Source: Psychrobacter immobilis
GTDB taxonomy: Bacteria > Pseudomonadota > Gammaproteobacteria > Pseudomonadales > Moraxellaceae
DNA: 64,000 bases
Direction of reading: 5' to 3'
Assembly (NCBI RefSeq): GCF_904846175.1
Contig: NZ_CAJGZM010000007.1
Coordinates: forward strand, 1 to 64,000
Below, piece by piece: positions 29,991 through 39,072 of this stretch (positions are counted from its first letter, which is position 1; each line of letters begins with the position of its first letter). A program made the position numbers and the translations under genes. The notes under the pieces are model-generated. The model did not search any database and was not told the DNA's origin. It was given only the letters and a program-made list of their open reading frames with translations.

Positions 29991-32048
29991 ATGGATATAC
30001 TCATTATCGTCGGCGTGGTCGTGGTGCTGGCGTTTGTTTTTATTATGGCAGCGCTTTTGATGCTCAAAGCCTTTTATTTTAAGGTTGAGCAGGGCAAAGC
30101 ACTGATTATCAACGGCGTGAGTAAAATCGCCGTACGTTTTGATGGCGGTTTTGTTTGGCCAATCATCAATAAAAAAGAATTGATGAGAATCTCCCTTATC
30201 ACTTTAGAAGTCGATAGACGCGGTAAAGAAGGGTTGATTTGCGCCGACAATATGCGTGCTGATATCACGGTGGCGTTTTACTTGCGTGTTAATGAAACCG
30301 AAGAAGACGTCCTTAAAGTTGCCAAATCGGTTGGGGTTGAAAGAGCTTCAGACAAAGTTGCCGTCAATGAGCTGTTTAATGCTAAGTTCTCAGAAGCATT
30401 AAAAACAGTGGGCAAGCAGATTGATTTTGTCAAACTCTTTGAAAATCGCAGCGAGTTCCGTGACAGTATCGTGCAAGAAATAGGTAATGATCTTAATGGT
30501 TATGTCTTAGAAGATGTGGCGATTGATTACTTAGAACAAACGCCAAAAGCGTCACTTGATTCAAACAATATTTTAGATGCTGAAGGTATCAAAAAGATTA
30601 CGCAGCTAACGGCCTTCCAAAACATCATTACCAATGAGCTTGAGCGTGACGAAGAGCTGGCTGTTAAGAAGAAAAACGTCGAGACTAAAGAGGCGATGCT
30701 TGAGCTTGAGCGTCAACAAGCCGATGCTGAAGCCAAACAGCGCCGTGAAATCGCGTCAGTGATTGCCCGTGAAACGGCTGAAACGCGCAAAATTGAAGAA
30801 GAAGAGCGTAAAAAGTCAGAGACAGCCGTTATCATGGTTGAGCAAGATTTAGCGATTCAGCGTGAAAATCAACAGCGTGAAATTGAAGTGGCCGGACAGA
30901 ATCGTCTACGTGCTGTCGTCATTGAAGAAGAAAAAGTCACGCGCGCTCGTGATTTAGAAATCGTCTCGCGTGAGCGGGAAGTTGATTTGCAACGTATCGA
31001 AGCTGAACGCGCGATTGAGCTTGAGAAAAAAGAAATTGCGAACGTCATACGTGAGCGTATTGCGGTAGATAAAACGGTTGCACAAGAAGAAGAACGTATC
31101 AAAGAAGTCCGTGAAATCAGTGCAGCCGAACGTTCTAAGCAAACGCGCGTCCTAGCCGCCGAAGCCGATGCCGAAGAAATCAAAGTGCGTCAAGTCAAAA
31201 AAGCCGAAGCAGAAGAGTTGTCTGCTAAGCATAAAGCGGTTGAGATTACCACGCTTGCGACGGCCAATCTTGACGCCTCGGCGAAAGATTCAGAAGCCAA
31301 AATTAAAATGGCGGAAGGTATCAAAGCAGAAGAGTCGGCACATGGCTTTGCTGAAGCGGCCATTCAAGAAGCTAAGTCAGTATCTTTAGAAAAAGAAGGC
31401 ATTGCCAAAGCTAATGTCATTAAAGCCACTGGACAAGCGGAAGCACAGTCAGAACGTGAAAAAGGTATGGCTGCTGCTGAGATTATCGCCGCTCGCGGTG
31501 AGTCCAATGCCAAAGCCGAACGTGATATCGGGATGGCAAATGCGCAAGTGATTGCCGCTCGTGGTGAATCAGATGCCAAGGCAGAACGTGAAGTTGGACT
31601 GGCAAAAGCAGAAGTTACCCGTGCGCATTTCCAAGCCGAAGCCGATGGTCTGGTCGAGAAATTCAATGCCATGGGCAGCATGACCAAAGAAGCGCGCGAG
31701 CACGAAGAGTTCCGTATGGGGCTTGAAACTGCGCTACAAGAAGCCATGGCATCTATTGAAGCTGGTAAAGAGATTGCCAAAGAAAATGCTGAAGTCTTGG
31801 CAGTTGCGCTACAAAAAGCCAAAATCGATATCGTTGGCGGTGAAGCGCACTTCTTCGATAACTTTGCCAAGTCGCTATCTATCGGTAAAGCCATTGATGG
31901 TCTCGCTGGTAAGTCAGATACGTTGAGCGGCATTATCAATACGATGATGGCCAATCAAATAATGACCAAAGCCAACAATACCAACAATACCAATAACGCC
32001 AACAAAGCTAATGATGAGTCTAATAAAACAGCTCAATATAACGACTAG
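29991..32048 (+). CDS. yqiK: Flotillin family protein YqiK
   Basis: A 685-residue membrane scaffold. One N-terminal membrane helix (about 3-25) is followed by an SPFH/band-7 domain (about 30-210, VEQGKALIINGVSKIAV...ADNMRADITVAFYLRV) and a long charged coiled coil (about 215-600). Near 490-555 it has repeats of the type E-x-G-M-A-x-A-x-(V/I)-I-A-A-R-G-E-S-x-A-K-A. The C-terminus is Asn/Thr-rich. AGGA six nt upstream selects this ATG over an earlier GTG. Flotillins oligomerise into membrane microdomains; YqiK in E. coli is linked to motility and stress. Followed by a terminator-like hairpin and then the giant ATPase gene. Confidence 0.93.
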   Translation: MDILIIVGVVVVLAFVFIMAALLMLKAFYFKVEQGKALIINGVSKIAVRFDGGFVWPIINKKELMRISLITLEVDRRGKEGLICADNMRADITVAFYLRVNETEEDVLKVAKSVGVERASDKVAVNELFNAKFSEALKTVGKQIDFVKLFENRSEFRDSIVQEIGNDLNGYVLEDVAIDYLEQTPKASLDSNNILDAEGIKKITQLTAFQNIITNELERDEELAVKKKNVETKEAMLELERQQADAEAKQRREIASVIARETAETRKIEEEERKKSETAVIMVEQDLAIQRENQQREIEVAGQNRLRAVVIEEEKVTRARDLEIVSREREVDLQRIEAERAIELEKKEIANVIRERIAVDKTVAQEEERIKEVREISAAERSKQTRVLAAEADAEEIKVRQVKKAEAEELSAKHKAVEITTLATANLDASAKDSEAKIKMAEGIKAEESAHGFAEAAIQEAKSVSLEKEGIAKANVIKATGQAEAQSEREKGMAAAEIIAARGESNAKAERDIGMANAQVIAARGESDAKAEREVGLAKAEVTRAHFQAEADGLVEKFNAMGSMTKEAREHEEFRMGLETALQEAMASIEAGKEIAKENAEVLAVALQKAKIDIVGGEAHFFDNFAKSLSIGKAIDGLAGKSDTLSGIINTMMANQIMTKANNTNNTNNANKANDESNKTAQYND

Positions 32049-32067
32049 TCATTTTAAGGTTAATAAC

Positions 32068-32102
32068 AAATCTGTTGCTTATGCTTAGGCGGCAGATTTT
32101 TT
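32068..32102 (+). terminator. Probable yqiK terminator
   Basis: AAATCTGTTGC pairs with GCGGCAGATTT (two G-T wobbles), with a 10-nt loop and a T-run, 20 nt past the yqiK stop codon. Confidence 0.75.
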
Positions 32103-32264
32103 AGCCTGAGAAGCTAAGATTACCTTACTGGAAAATGATAAATTTTCTTTTGTATTAGGATAAAGCTCTTCCAGATCTTTATTATTTCCTAGCTCATAGC
32201 TTTGCAAGGGAAACTCTTTAAATAGCATTTCTATGAAGTAGTTTTGCCAACTTAAGACAATGAG

Positions 32265-32317
32265 TTGGCTAATCTAAGAAAACCAGCGATGACCACTCGT
32301 TTTCTTAGATTAGCCAA
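32265..32317. repeat. Perfect 19-bp inverted repeat
   Basis: TTGGCTAATCTAAGAAAAC (32265-32283) and its exact reverse complement (32299-32317) flank a 15-nt spacer. No T-tract follows. It may be an operator, a structured leader of the ATPase mRNA, or a miniature mobile element end pair. Confidence 0.9.
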
Positions 32318-32382
32318 GCGCTTCTTTGATTAAAAAAACTTAGATTTATCTTATTGCCTGAAAATAAAATGGACGAGCAACG

Positions 32383-35300
32383 ATGGCGGACACGCAAAAC
32401 GCAACCAATTCAAATAATACCAATAGCCAGCACCAATCCGAGCAAACGGATCAAGCGGTCGCTTCAGGTAATGCTTATGAGCTTATTAAAAAACGTCTTA
32501 GTGAGCAAGGTAGTCGGCTAGAGCAACAGACCGCTAAGCTGAATCAGGCGCGACTAGCGGAATTTGGCAGTACTCAAATGCAAGTCATCGCCCGCACCCG
32601 TATTCGCACCGAATACAACTGTGTGGCGCAAGATATGGTACAAGTTGGCGATTATCTGTTGTTTGGCTACAATGTCTTTATGGGGCTAAAGCGGGCGAGT
32701 AATATTAAAGATGTGTTGTCGCTATATCGATTGATAGATCCTGCTAATAAAAATGGTGATAATAATAGCGAAAACGTTGTTGATACTGAGAACAGTGCAA
32801 CTACAGCAAACACTGAAAGTACTGCCGATAACAGTAATAGCAGCGAACATACTGAGCAAGAATATCAGCTGGAAGAAGTAGATTTAAAAAATACCTTTTT
32901 AGATCAAGAAGCATTTGTCCAAGATTTTAACGAGTTATATCGATATTACAGGCAAACGCGCCTGATTCAGCTGACCGTCAAAGACAGCAAATTGCTATTG
33001 GCGTTTCAAATTGGCGAGCGTATCACCGATATTCGCGTCTTTCGTTTTGCCCTAGATTTTAGCCAAGGCATACCAGAGTCAGCTCAAATTGCCTATGTAG
33101 ATAATCGAGGCGAGCGTGATATCGAGTTGCCTCCTGCCTACGATTTTGATTGGGTAGATACCACGCGTGATCAGATGATCAATGGTAAATATCCGCATAT
33201 GAATATCTTAGATACCATATTTGTGGAAACCATTGGTGGCGATTTGACCATTAAGATTGAGGATAACACCCAATCAGGGCAGGGTATTTATAGTGAGCCT
33301 GTAAATGATCGCACCCAATCGCTGACCGATGCCGAGATTGCTTATGCCAAAGTTGGCAGTTTAATACTGCTGAAAATACGGCCGTATCGCGAAGACAGCT
33401 ATCGTTATTTTGTTTATAACACTTTGACCGAAGCCGTATTGCGTTTGGATGCGATTGGGCAGTCGTGTGTGCAGCTGCCAGAAGATCACGGTATTATATT
33501 TCCCGGTGGTTATTATCTGCAAACCGGTGAGTATAAGCTGTTCGATGCCAATAGCGCCGGTGCTAAAGACTTAAAGTTTAAACGTAAAATCGTATCGCCT
33601 AATGGTGAAGACGTGTTGTTTTTATTTTACGATGTCGCTTTAGGCATCACAGGATTATTTCCTTATAACCTCATTAAAAAACAACTGGCAAATCCCATTT
33701 ACTGCAATGGTATGGCATTGGCTGACAATGGGTGTTTGGTACTGTTTAATGACCAAAGTGAGCCGTCACGTATTCACCCGATGCAGATATGGCATACGCC
33801 TTATGCTTCACCTGAATATGTCAGTGAGTTGCCTGAAAGCACCAGTTTTTATGGCAAAATCGGCAATAAAGAATTGGTACGTGGTATTTCCGACCTTTAT
33901 AGTATCACCCGCCTGATTGATAATCAAAGCGTGTCACAAAAGCTCTATGAAGAGCTAGCGGATAATACCAGCCGCCTATTTGATAGTTATTACTGGTTGT
34001 CCGATCCTGAGCTTAACGACGTCGCCAGTAGTATCAAGGAAGTAACGGCGACAGCTGAATTAGTCATTGATGAGTTTGCAAAAGTACAAAGCATCCAAAA
34101 GCAAACCCAAACCGCTTTAAGTGATGCCGACACTCAGCAAAATGAGATATTACGGCAAATACGTGTGACTACTTTTGAGTCTGCCGGTGATTATGTGGAG
34201 CAGCTGTCGGCGTTAAGACGACAAAAAGGCCGCTTGGTCAGCTTGGAGGACTTGCGTTATTTAGATAGCGATAAGCTAAAGGCATTGCGGAGACAGTTAG
34301 AAGAGGCAGAAAGCGAGCTTGCCGAAAAAACCGTCCTATTTTTAAGCGGGGAAAAAGCGCTATCAAGCTACGAAGCTATATTAGTAGATGTCAGTGAGCG
34401 CTTAAACACGGCCGAGACCAATGCTGAGCTAAAGCCAGTACTCAAAAAAATTGATGATACGGCGCAAGGCTTAGATCTGTTGACTGAGCTATTAGGCACG
34501 TTAGATGTTGCTGATGCCACGGTACGCACCCAAATTATCGATGACATATCGACCATTTATTCGAGTCTCAATCAAAGCAAAGCCAAGCTCAATCATAAGC
34601 GCAAAAACTTAGGCTCTGCCGAAGCAGTTGCGCAGTTTGGTGCGCAGTTTAAGCTGTTTGGTCAGTCGATTGCTAACGCTTTATCGATTGCTAATACGCC
34701 TGAGAAATCAGACGAGCAAATGGCAAAGCTATTGGTACAGTTAGAAGAATTGGAAAGTCAGTTCGCTGATCCAGAGAGCGGTAGTGGTGATCAATTTTTA
34801 GTGGATATCGTAGCCAAGCGTGAAGAGATTTACGAAACCTTTGAAAATCATAAGCAGCAACTGCTTGATACTCGTAATCGTAAAGCCCAGAACTTAGGTG
34901 ATGGCGCATTACGAATGCTTGAGAGCATTAAAAAACGTACCCAAAGTACAGGCGTGACAGGTTTTGTCGATGAGGAGGCATTAAACACCTATTTTGCGGC
35001 AGACGGTCTGGTACAAAAAGTACGTGCTATCGCCAAAGACTTGCAAGCGATGGGCTTTAGTGTCAAAGCAGATGATATTGATGCCCGCCTAAAAGCCATA
35101 CAAATAGAGAGTTATAAGAGTCTAAAAGATAAGTCTGACTTATTCGAAGATGGCGGTCAGATTATTAAATTGGGCAAGCACCGCTTTTCAGTCAATACCC
35201 AGCCTTTAGATTTAACGTTGCTCAGTCGTCAGCAGTCAGATGGCAAGCGCATTCTCAATTTACATCTAACGGGCACCGATTATTATGAAGTACTCAATAA

Positions 35301-38300
35301 TACTGAGCTAAACGCCTTGCGCCCGTATTGGGATGTGAATATCGCCTCCGAGTCTGACACCGTGTATCGTGCCGAGTATTTAGCGTATAGCATCATTGAG
35401 AGTGCTAAAAACAGCCAAGATGGATTGACGGAAGCGCGGTTATATCAAGCTTATGATGAGACTTTGCTGACCTTAGACAGCAATGGCGAGATTGACGATG
35501 ACAGCCCGCTACCCAAATTGGTCAAAGCTTATGCCACACCGCGCTATCAGCTCGGTTATGAGAAGGGCATTCATGACCATGATGCCACGCGGTTGTTAAT
35601 GCAAATACTACCCACGCTTCGTGAAGCTGGGCTCCTGATTTATACCCCGCAAGTCCGCGCATTGGCGCAGTTATTCTATTGGCAATTGAGCCTAGTACAA
35701 GCGCTCGGTTTAGACGGCCTACAGCAATTTGGTTATGACACTTGGCTTAATGATTCGGTGCTGACGCGAGTCAATAACTGGACGGATAGAGCCATCACTG
35801 CCGAGCAACTACGCCGCACGTTAGGTAGTGACAGTGCAAAAGCGCTATTGGTCGAAGATATGACCCATGTGATGCGTCACTTTGTGAGTGCTTATCATGA
35901 TGACAGGATTAGTAGTAATAACAGTAATAGCAATGCTGATAAGCCATCAGACTCAGAACTAGATTTAAATACTAGTGATGTTCATAACACTAACATTTTT
36001 CAGCAAAGCCATGTCCAGCTTGCCAGTGAATACTTGGTCAGCGTCATGGGGCAAGTCACTGTGCCCAATAGCAACATCGAGTGGCAAACCAGCCAACAAG
36101 CCCAGCAATTATGCGCGCAGTTGAGTAAAACACTCAATAGCTCATCAGGAAACGTGTCAAATAATGCAAGCTTTGAGCAATTACAGTCCTCAGTTGGCAA
36201 GCTTGGTTTGCAGCCAAAATCGGCTTATGAATTGCTCGCTACATGGTTCCACGCGCTGCTCGATCAAATGTATGGCAATACCAAAACGGCTGACAGTCAG
36301 AGTGAGTCAAGTGGCGATAATGCACTTAGTGAAGAACAGCTGACGAGTATTGAAGAAAAAGAAACCTTACGCCAACAGCAGTTGGAGAGTGGTCGCCATT
36401 ACTTGCCCGAAGCGATTGCGATCTTACTCACTCAATTTAATGACACCCAGCGTGAGGAGTTAGTGCAACGCCTCATAGAGTCAGGCGCAACAAGCACTTC
36501 GTTTTCAGCGCCCTCGTTAACTAGCCTCAATAACCCACTCAATCAAGTGCAAAGTTTCGAGCGTCGCACAGGTAAGGTGTCGCTTGAGAGTCAGGTCAAG
36601 CATTTACTGGGCGATCATACCCGTATCCAGCAGCAAACCTTGACCTTTGCCGTCGATGATTTCTTAAGCCGTTTGCATCATCATGATACCCAAGTCATTC
36701 GTGCTTATAAGCGTTACTTAGCCGTGCGCTCAGAGATTTTGCATGACTCAAAAGAAACATTGCGACTTGATGAGTTTATGCCTCGTCCCTTATCCTCATT
36801 TGTGCGTAACCGTTTGATTAATGAAAGTTATTTACCTTTGATTGGCGATAACCTTGCCAAACAGATGGGCACGGTTGGCGATGATAAACGTACCGACTTG
36901 ATGGGTATCCTCATGATGATATCGCCACCAGGTTACGGTAAAACCACCTTAATGGAATACGTCGCCAATCGTCTTGGCCTCATCTTTATGAAAATTAATT
37001 GTCCCTCCCTCGGTCATGACGTGACTTCATTAGATCCCGAAAAAGCACCCAATGCCACCGCACGAGAAGAGTTGAATAAAATTAACTTAGCTTTTGAGAT
37101 GGGCAATAACGTCATGCTCTATCTCGACGATATCCAGCATACCCATGCAGAATTCTTGCAGAAATTTATATCGCTCGGTGATGGTACGCGCCGTATCGAT
37201 GGCGTTTGGCAAGGCAAAACTAAAACCTATGATATGCGCGGCAAAAAGTTCTGCGTCGTCATGGCGGGTAACCCCTATACCGAAAGTGGTGAGGCGTTCA
37301 AAGTCCCTGATATGCTCGCCAACCGTGCCGATATCTATAATTTAGGCGATATCATGAGCGGCATGGAAGAGATATTTGCCCTCAGTTATATCGAAAACTC
37401 GCTCACCTCAAACGCAGTATTAGCACCACTTGCCAACCGCGATTTGAGCGATGTGCACCGCCTCATTAAAATGGCGAAAACTGACAATGCCAACCTTGCC
37501 CAAGCGCAAAGCAGCGAGCTGACTTATCCGTATAGCACCTCGGAGATTAACGAGATTATCGCTATTTTGCGCCATATGTTTACCGTGCAAAAAGTTATTC
37601 TCGACGTCAATCAAGCCTATATTGCGTCCGCCTCGCAAGATGATAAATACCGCGTTGAGCCGATATTTAAGCTGCAAGGTAGTTATCGTAATATGAATAA
37701 GATGACTGAGAAATTGTCGGCGGTCATGAATCAAGAAGAGCTGAATCAACTAATCGACGATCATTATCTAGGTGAATCGCAGTTATTAACCCAAGGCGCT
37801 GAGAGTAACTTACTCAAGCTTGCCGAGATGCGTGGTGTCTTAACGGCAGCAGAAAAAGAACGTTGGGTGCAAATCAAGGCTGACTTCTTACGTAACAAAG
37901 CCATGGGCGGCGAAGACGGTGATACAGGCGCGCGCATTGTCGCTCAGTTGGTTGATCTAGCCAGTGGTTTCAATGCCATCAGCAGCCAGTTTGAGAAATA
38001 TTTAACCCAAAACAATCCAGAGCAAATCGCTCGCTTACGACAAGCAGGACAGCAAGCGCAGTTAAAGACTCAGCTAGACGCGCAACTAGAATTACAAAAA
38101 ATCCTCGCCGATAGCTTTGTCAGTAATGCTAAAGCCGTCAGCGACAGCATTGATAATGGCTTTGAGAAGAGCATGAATCAGCTGATGCAAATCTATAAGC
38201 ATGATCACAATGCTGAAAAGGCGGAAGGCGAGCAGCTCAAGCAAAACCAAGAGATGCAAAAACAGCTGATGGTGCAGTTGGTGGATGCCGTCGAGCAACT

Positions 38301-38571
38301 GGCACATAAAATGGCTGATAGCTTGTCTAATAGCTTAACGGAAAGCCTGCTTAAGCATGAGGAGAACATAGCGAAGCAAACGCCAGCTATCGATGTGCCT
38401 GACATTACAACACAGATGGCACTCATGGTAAATGCGCTCAAAGAGGCGCTTGCACCACTCAATATGCGCATGGATGAAAAGCTAGCAATCGATAGCAGCA
38501 CCGATCAATCAGGTAAGCTGATCGTAAATAGCCTCAATCGGCTGAATAAAATATTTGATGATTATGACTAG
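32383..38571 (+). CDS. Giant AAA+ ATPase, DNA repair ATPase (DUF3686-type) family
   Basis: A 2062-residue protein. The AAA+ module is near the C-terminus: Walker A PPGYGKTT (1515-1522), Walker B VMLYLDD (1577-1583) and a sensor-1-like VVMAGNPY (N1630). The N-terminal ~500 residues look beta-rich and propeller-like; about 540-900 is coiled coil. Asn/Ser/Thr-rich insertions lie near 125-165 and 1185-1215. The C-terminal ~250 residues are again helical and Gln-rich. It fits proteins annotated as DNA repair ATPase, whose function is not established; the name is historical. The start has a weak binding site. It sits between the flotillin pair and two zinc-ribbon genes, so a membrane-associated remodelling role is a reasonable guess. 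Confidence 0.85.
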   Translation: MADTQNATNSNNTNSQHQSEQTDQAVASGNAYELIKKRLSEQGSRLEQQTAKLNQARLAEFGSTQMQVIARTRIRTEYNCVAQDMVQVGDYLLFGYNVFMGLKRASNIKDVLSLYRLIDPANKNGDNNSENVVDTENSATTANTESTADNSNSSEHTEQEYQLEEVDLKNTFLDQEAFVQDFNELYRYYRQTRLIQLTVKDSKLLLAFQIGERITDIRVFRFALDFSQGIPESAQIAYVDNRGERDIELPPAYDFDWVDTTRDQMINGKYPHMNILDTIFVETIGGDLTIKIEDNTQSGQGIYSEPVNDRTQSLTDAEIAYAKVGSLILLKIRPYREDSYRYFVYNTLTEAVLRLDAIGQSCVQLPEDHGIIFPGGYYLQTGEYKLFDANSAGAKDLKFKRKIVSPNGEDVLFLFYDVALGITGLFPYNLIKKQLANPIYCNGMALADNGCLVLFNDQSEPSRIHPMQIWHTPYASPEYVSELPESTSFYGKIGNKELVRGISDLYSITRLIDNQSVSQKLYEELADNTSRLFDSYYWLSDPELNDVASSIKEVTATAELVIDEFAKVQSIQKQTQTALSDADTQQNEILRQIRVTTFESAGDYVEQLSALRRQKGRLVSLEDLRYLDSDKLKALRRQLEEAESELAEKTVLFLSGEKALSSYEAILVDVSERLNTAETNAELKPVLKKIDDTAQGLDLLTELLGTLDVADATVRTQIIDDISTIYSSLNQSKAKLNHKRKNLGSAEAVAQFGAQFKLFGQSIANALSIANTPEKSDEQMAKLLVQLEELESQFADPESGSGDQFLVDIVAKREEIYETFENHKQQLLDTRNRKAQNLGDGALRMLESIKKRTQSTGVTGFVDEEALNTYFAADGLVQKVRAIAKDLQAMGFSVKADDIDARLKAIQIESYKSLKDKSDLFEDGGQIIKLGKHRFSVNTQPLDLTLLSRQQSDGKRILNLHLTGTDYYEVLNNTELNALRPYWDVNIASESDTVYRAEYLAYSIIESAKNSQDGLTEARLYQAYDETLLTLDSNGEIDDDSPLPKLVKAYATPRYQLGYEKGIHDHDATRLLMQILPTLREAGLLIYTPQVRALAQLFYWQLSLVQALGLDGLQQFGYDTWLNDSVLTRVNNWTDRAITAEQLRRTLGSDSAKALLVEDMTHVMRHFVSAYHDDRISSNNSNSNADKPSDSELDLNTSDVHNTNIFQQSHVQLASEYLVSVMGQVTVPNSNIEWQTSQQAQQLCAQLSKTLNSSSGNVSNNASFEQLQSSVGKLGLQPKSAYELLATWFHALLDQMYGNTKTADSQSESSGDNALSEEQLTSIEEKETLRQQQLESGRHYLPEAIAILLTQFNDTQREELVQRLIESGATSTSFSAPSLTSLNNPLNQVQSFERRTGKVSLESQVKHLLGDHTRIQQQTLTFAVDDFLSRLHHHDTQVIRAYKRYLAVRSEILHDSKETLRLDEFMPRPLSSFVRNRLINESYLPLIGDNLAKQMGTVGDDKRTDLMGILMMISPPGYGKTTLMEYVANRLGLIFMKINCPSLGHDVTSLDPEKAPNATAREELNKINLAFEMGNNVMLYLDDIQHTHAEFLQKFISLGDGTRRIDGVWQGKTKTYDMRGKKFCVVMAGNPYTESGEAFKVPDMLANRADIYNLGDIMSGMEEIFALSYIENSLTSNAVLAPLANRDLSDVHRLIKMAKTDNANLAQAQSSELTYPYSTSEINEIIAILRHMFTVQKVILDVNQAYIASASQDDKYRVEPIFKLQGSYRNMNKMTEKLSAVMNQEELNQLIDDHYLGESQLLTQGAESNLLKLAEMRGVLTAAEKERWVQIKADFLRNKAMGGEDGDTGARIVAQLVDLASGFNAISSQFEKYLTQNNPEQIARLRQAGQQAQLKTQLDAQLELQKILADSFVSNAKAVSDSIDNGFEKSMNQLMQIYKHDHNAEKAEGEQLKQNQEMQKQLMVQLVDAVEQLAHKMADSLSNSLTESLLKHEENIAKQTPAIDVPDITTQMALMVNALKEALAPLNMRMDEKLAIDSSTDQSGKLIVNSLNRLNKIFDDYD

Positions 38572-38626
38572 GGCGTTGGTAATAGAGGTAAACTATCGAT
38601 GTATAAAATAAACCACTGAGAAAAAT

Positions 38627-38797
38627 ATGGCGCACAAGAAAAAGAATGTTCGAAAAAAACTCTGTCCAGTCTGTGAGCGTGAGTTTAGTTGGACTAAAAA
38701 GCTAGATAAAAACTGGGAGAGTATGGTTTATTGCTCAGACCAATGTCGCCGCGTGAAAAAGTATGAAGGGTTGGATCATAAAAAAGAAGATAGATAA
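38627..38797 (+). CDS. DUF2256 zinc-ribbon micro-protein, copy 1
   Basis: A 56-residue protein starting MAHKKKNVRKKLCPVCEREF. It has the DUF2256 pattern: CPVC, a W-x-K-K-x(4)-W stretch (WTKKLDKNW), YCSDQC and RRVKK. The four cysteines (13, 16, 36, 40) should bind one zinc. In other genomes such proteins are found next to photolyase or cryptochrome-like genes; here a photolyase lies 25 kb away. The start is 55 nt after the ATPase stop codon. Binding site weak (GAG). Function unknown; nucleic-acid or protein binding is plausible. Confidence 0.85.
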   Translation: MAHKKKNVRKKLCPVCEREFSWTKKLDKNWESMVYCSDQCRRVKKYEGLDHKKEDR

Positions 38798-38836
38798 ACG
38801 TTAATAGTGAAGTAGAGATATAGAAGGGAGCAGACG

Positions 38837-38977
38837 ATGGCACATAAAAAAGTAAACCTACCGCAAAAAATCTGCCCCGTCTGTCAGCGTCTGTTTAGCT
38901 GGCGTAAAAAGTGGGAAAAGGATTGGGAGCAGGTAATTTATTGTTCTGAGAAGTGTCGGCGGACTAAAAAGGATTAA
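38837..38977 (+). CDS. DUF2256 zinc-ribbon micro-protein, copy 2
   Basis: A 46-residue paralogue of the preceding gene: [20 protein letters not shown], then [19 protein letters not shown] and RRTKKD. It is closer to the family consensus (CPVC, WRKKW) than copy 1 and lacks its C-terminal tail. AAGGGAG precedes the ATG. Cysteines again at 13, 16, 36 and 40. The 39-nt gap and shared spacing of cysteines indicate tandem duplication followed by divergence. Confidence 0.87.
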   Translation: MAHKKVNLPQKICPVCQRLFSWRKKWEKDWEQVIYCSEKCRRTKKD

Positions 38978-39072
38978 GATGAAATTAGAACAATAGAAAA
39001 CCGTCACGCTTTCTAATCTAATATTGCTAGAGGAGGAAGACGGTGGCGGCGGTGCTGTTACTCTTAAGTCAG

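Larger units (their letters stand above)
32049..32382. other. Intergenic region between flotillin and ATPase genes
   Basis: About 330 bp without a gene. It contains a terminator-like hairpin near its start and a perfect 19-bp inverted repeat near 32265-32317, both listed separately. The remainder presumably carries the ATPase promoter. Confidence 0.6.

Noticed and set aside
31364-31954. A 196-codon open frame antisense to the flotillin gene (and another at 30869-31183)
   Set aside because: It mirrors the Ala/Glu/Lys-rich coiled-coil codons of yqiK, gives Ser/Ala-rich low-complexity protein and has no binding site or domain.
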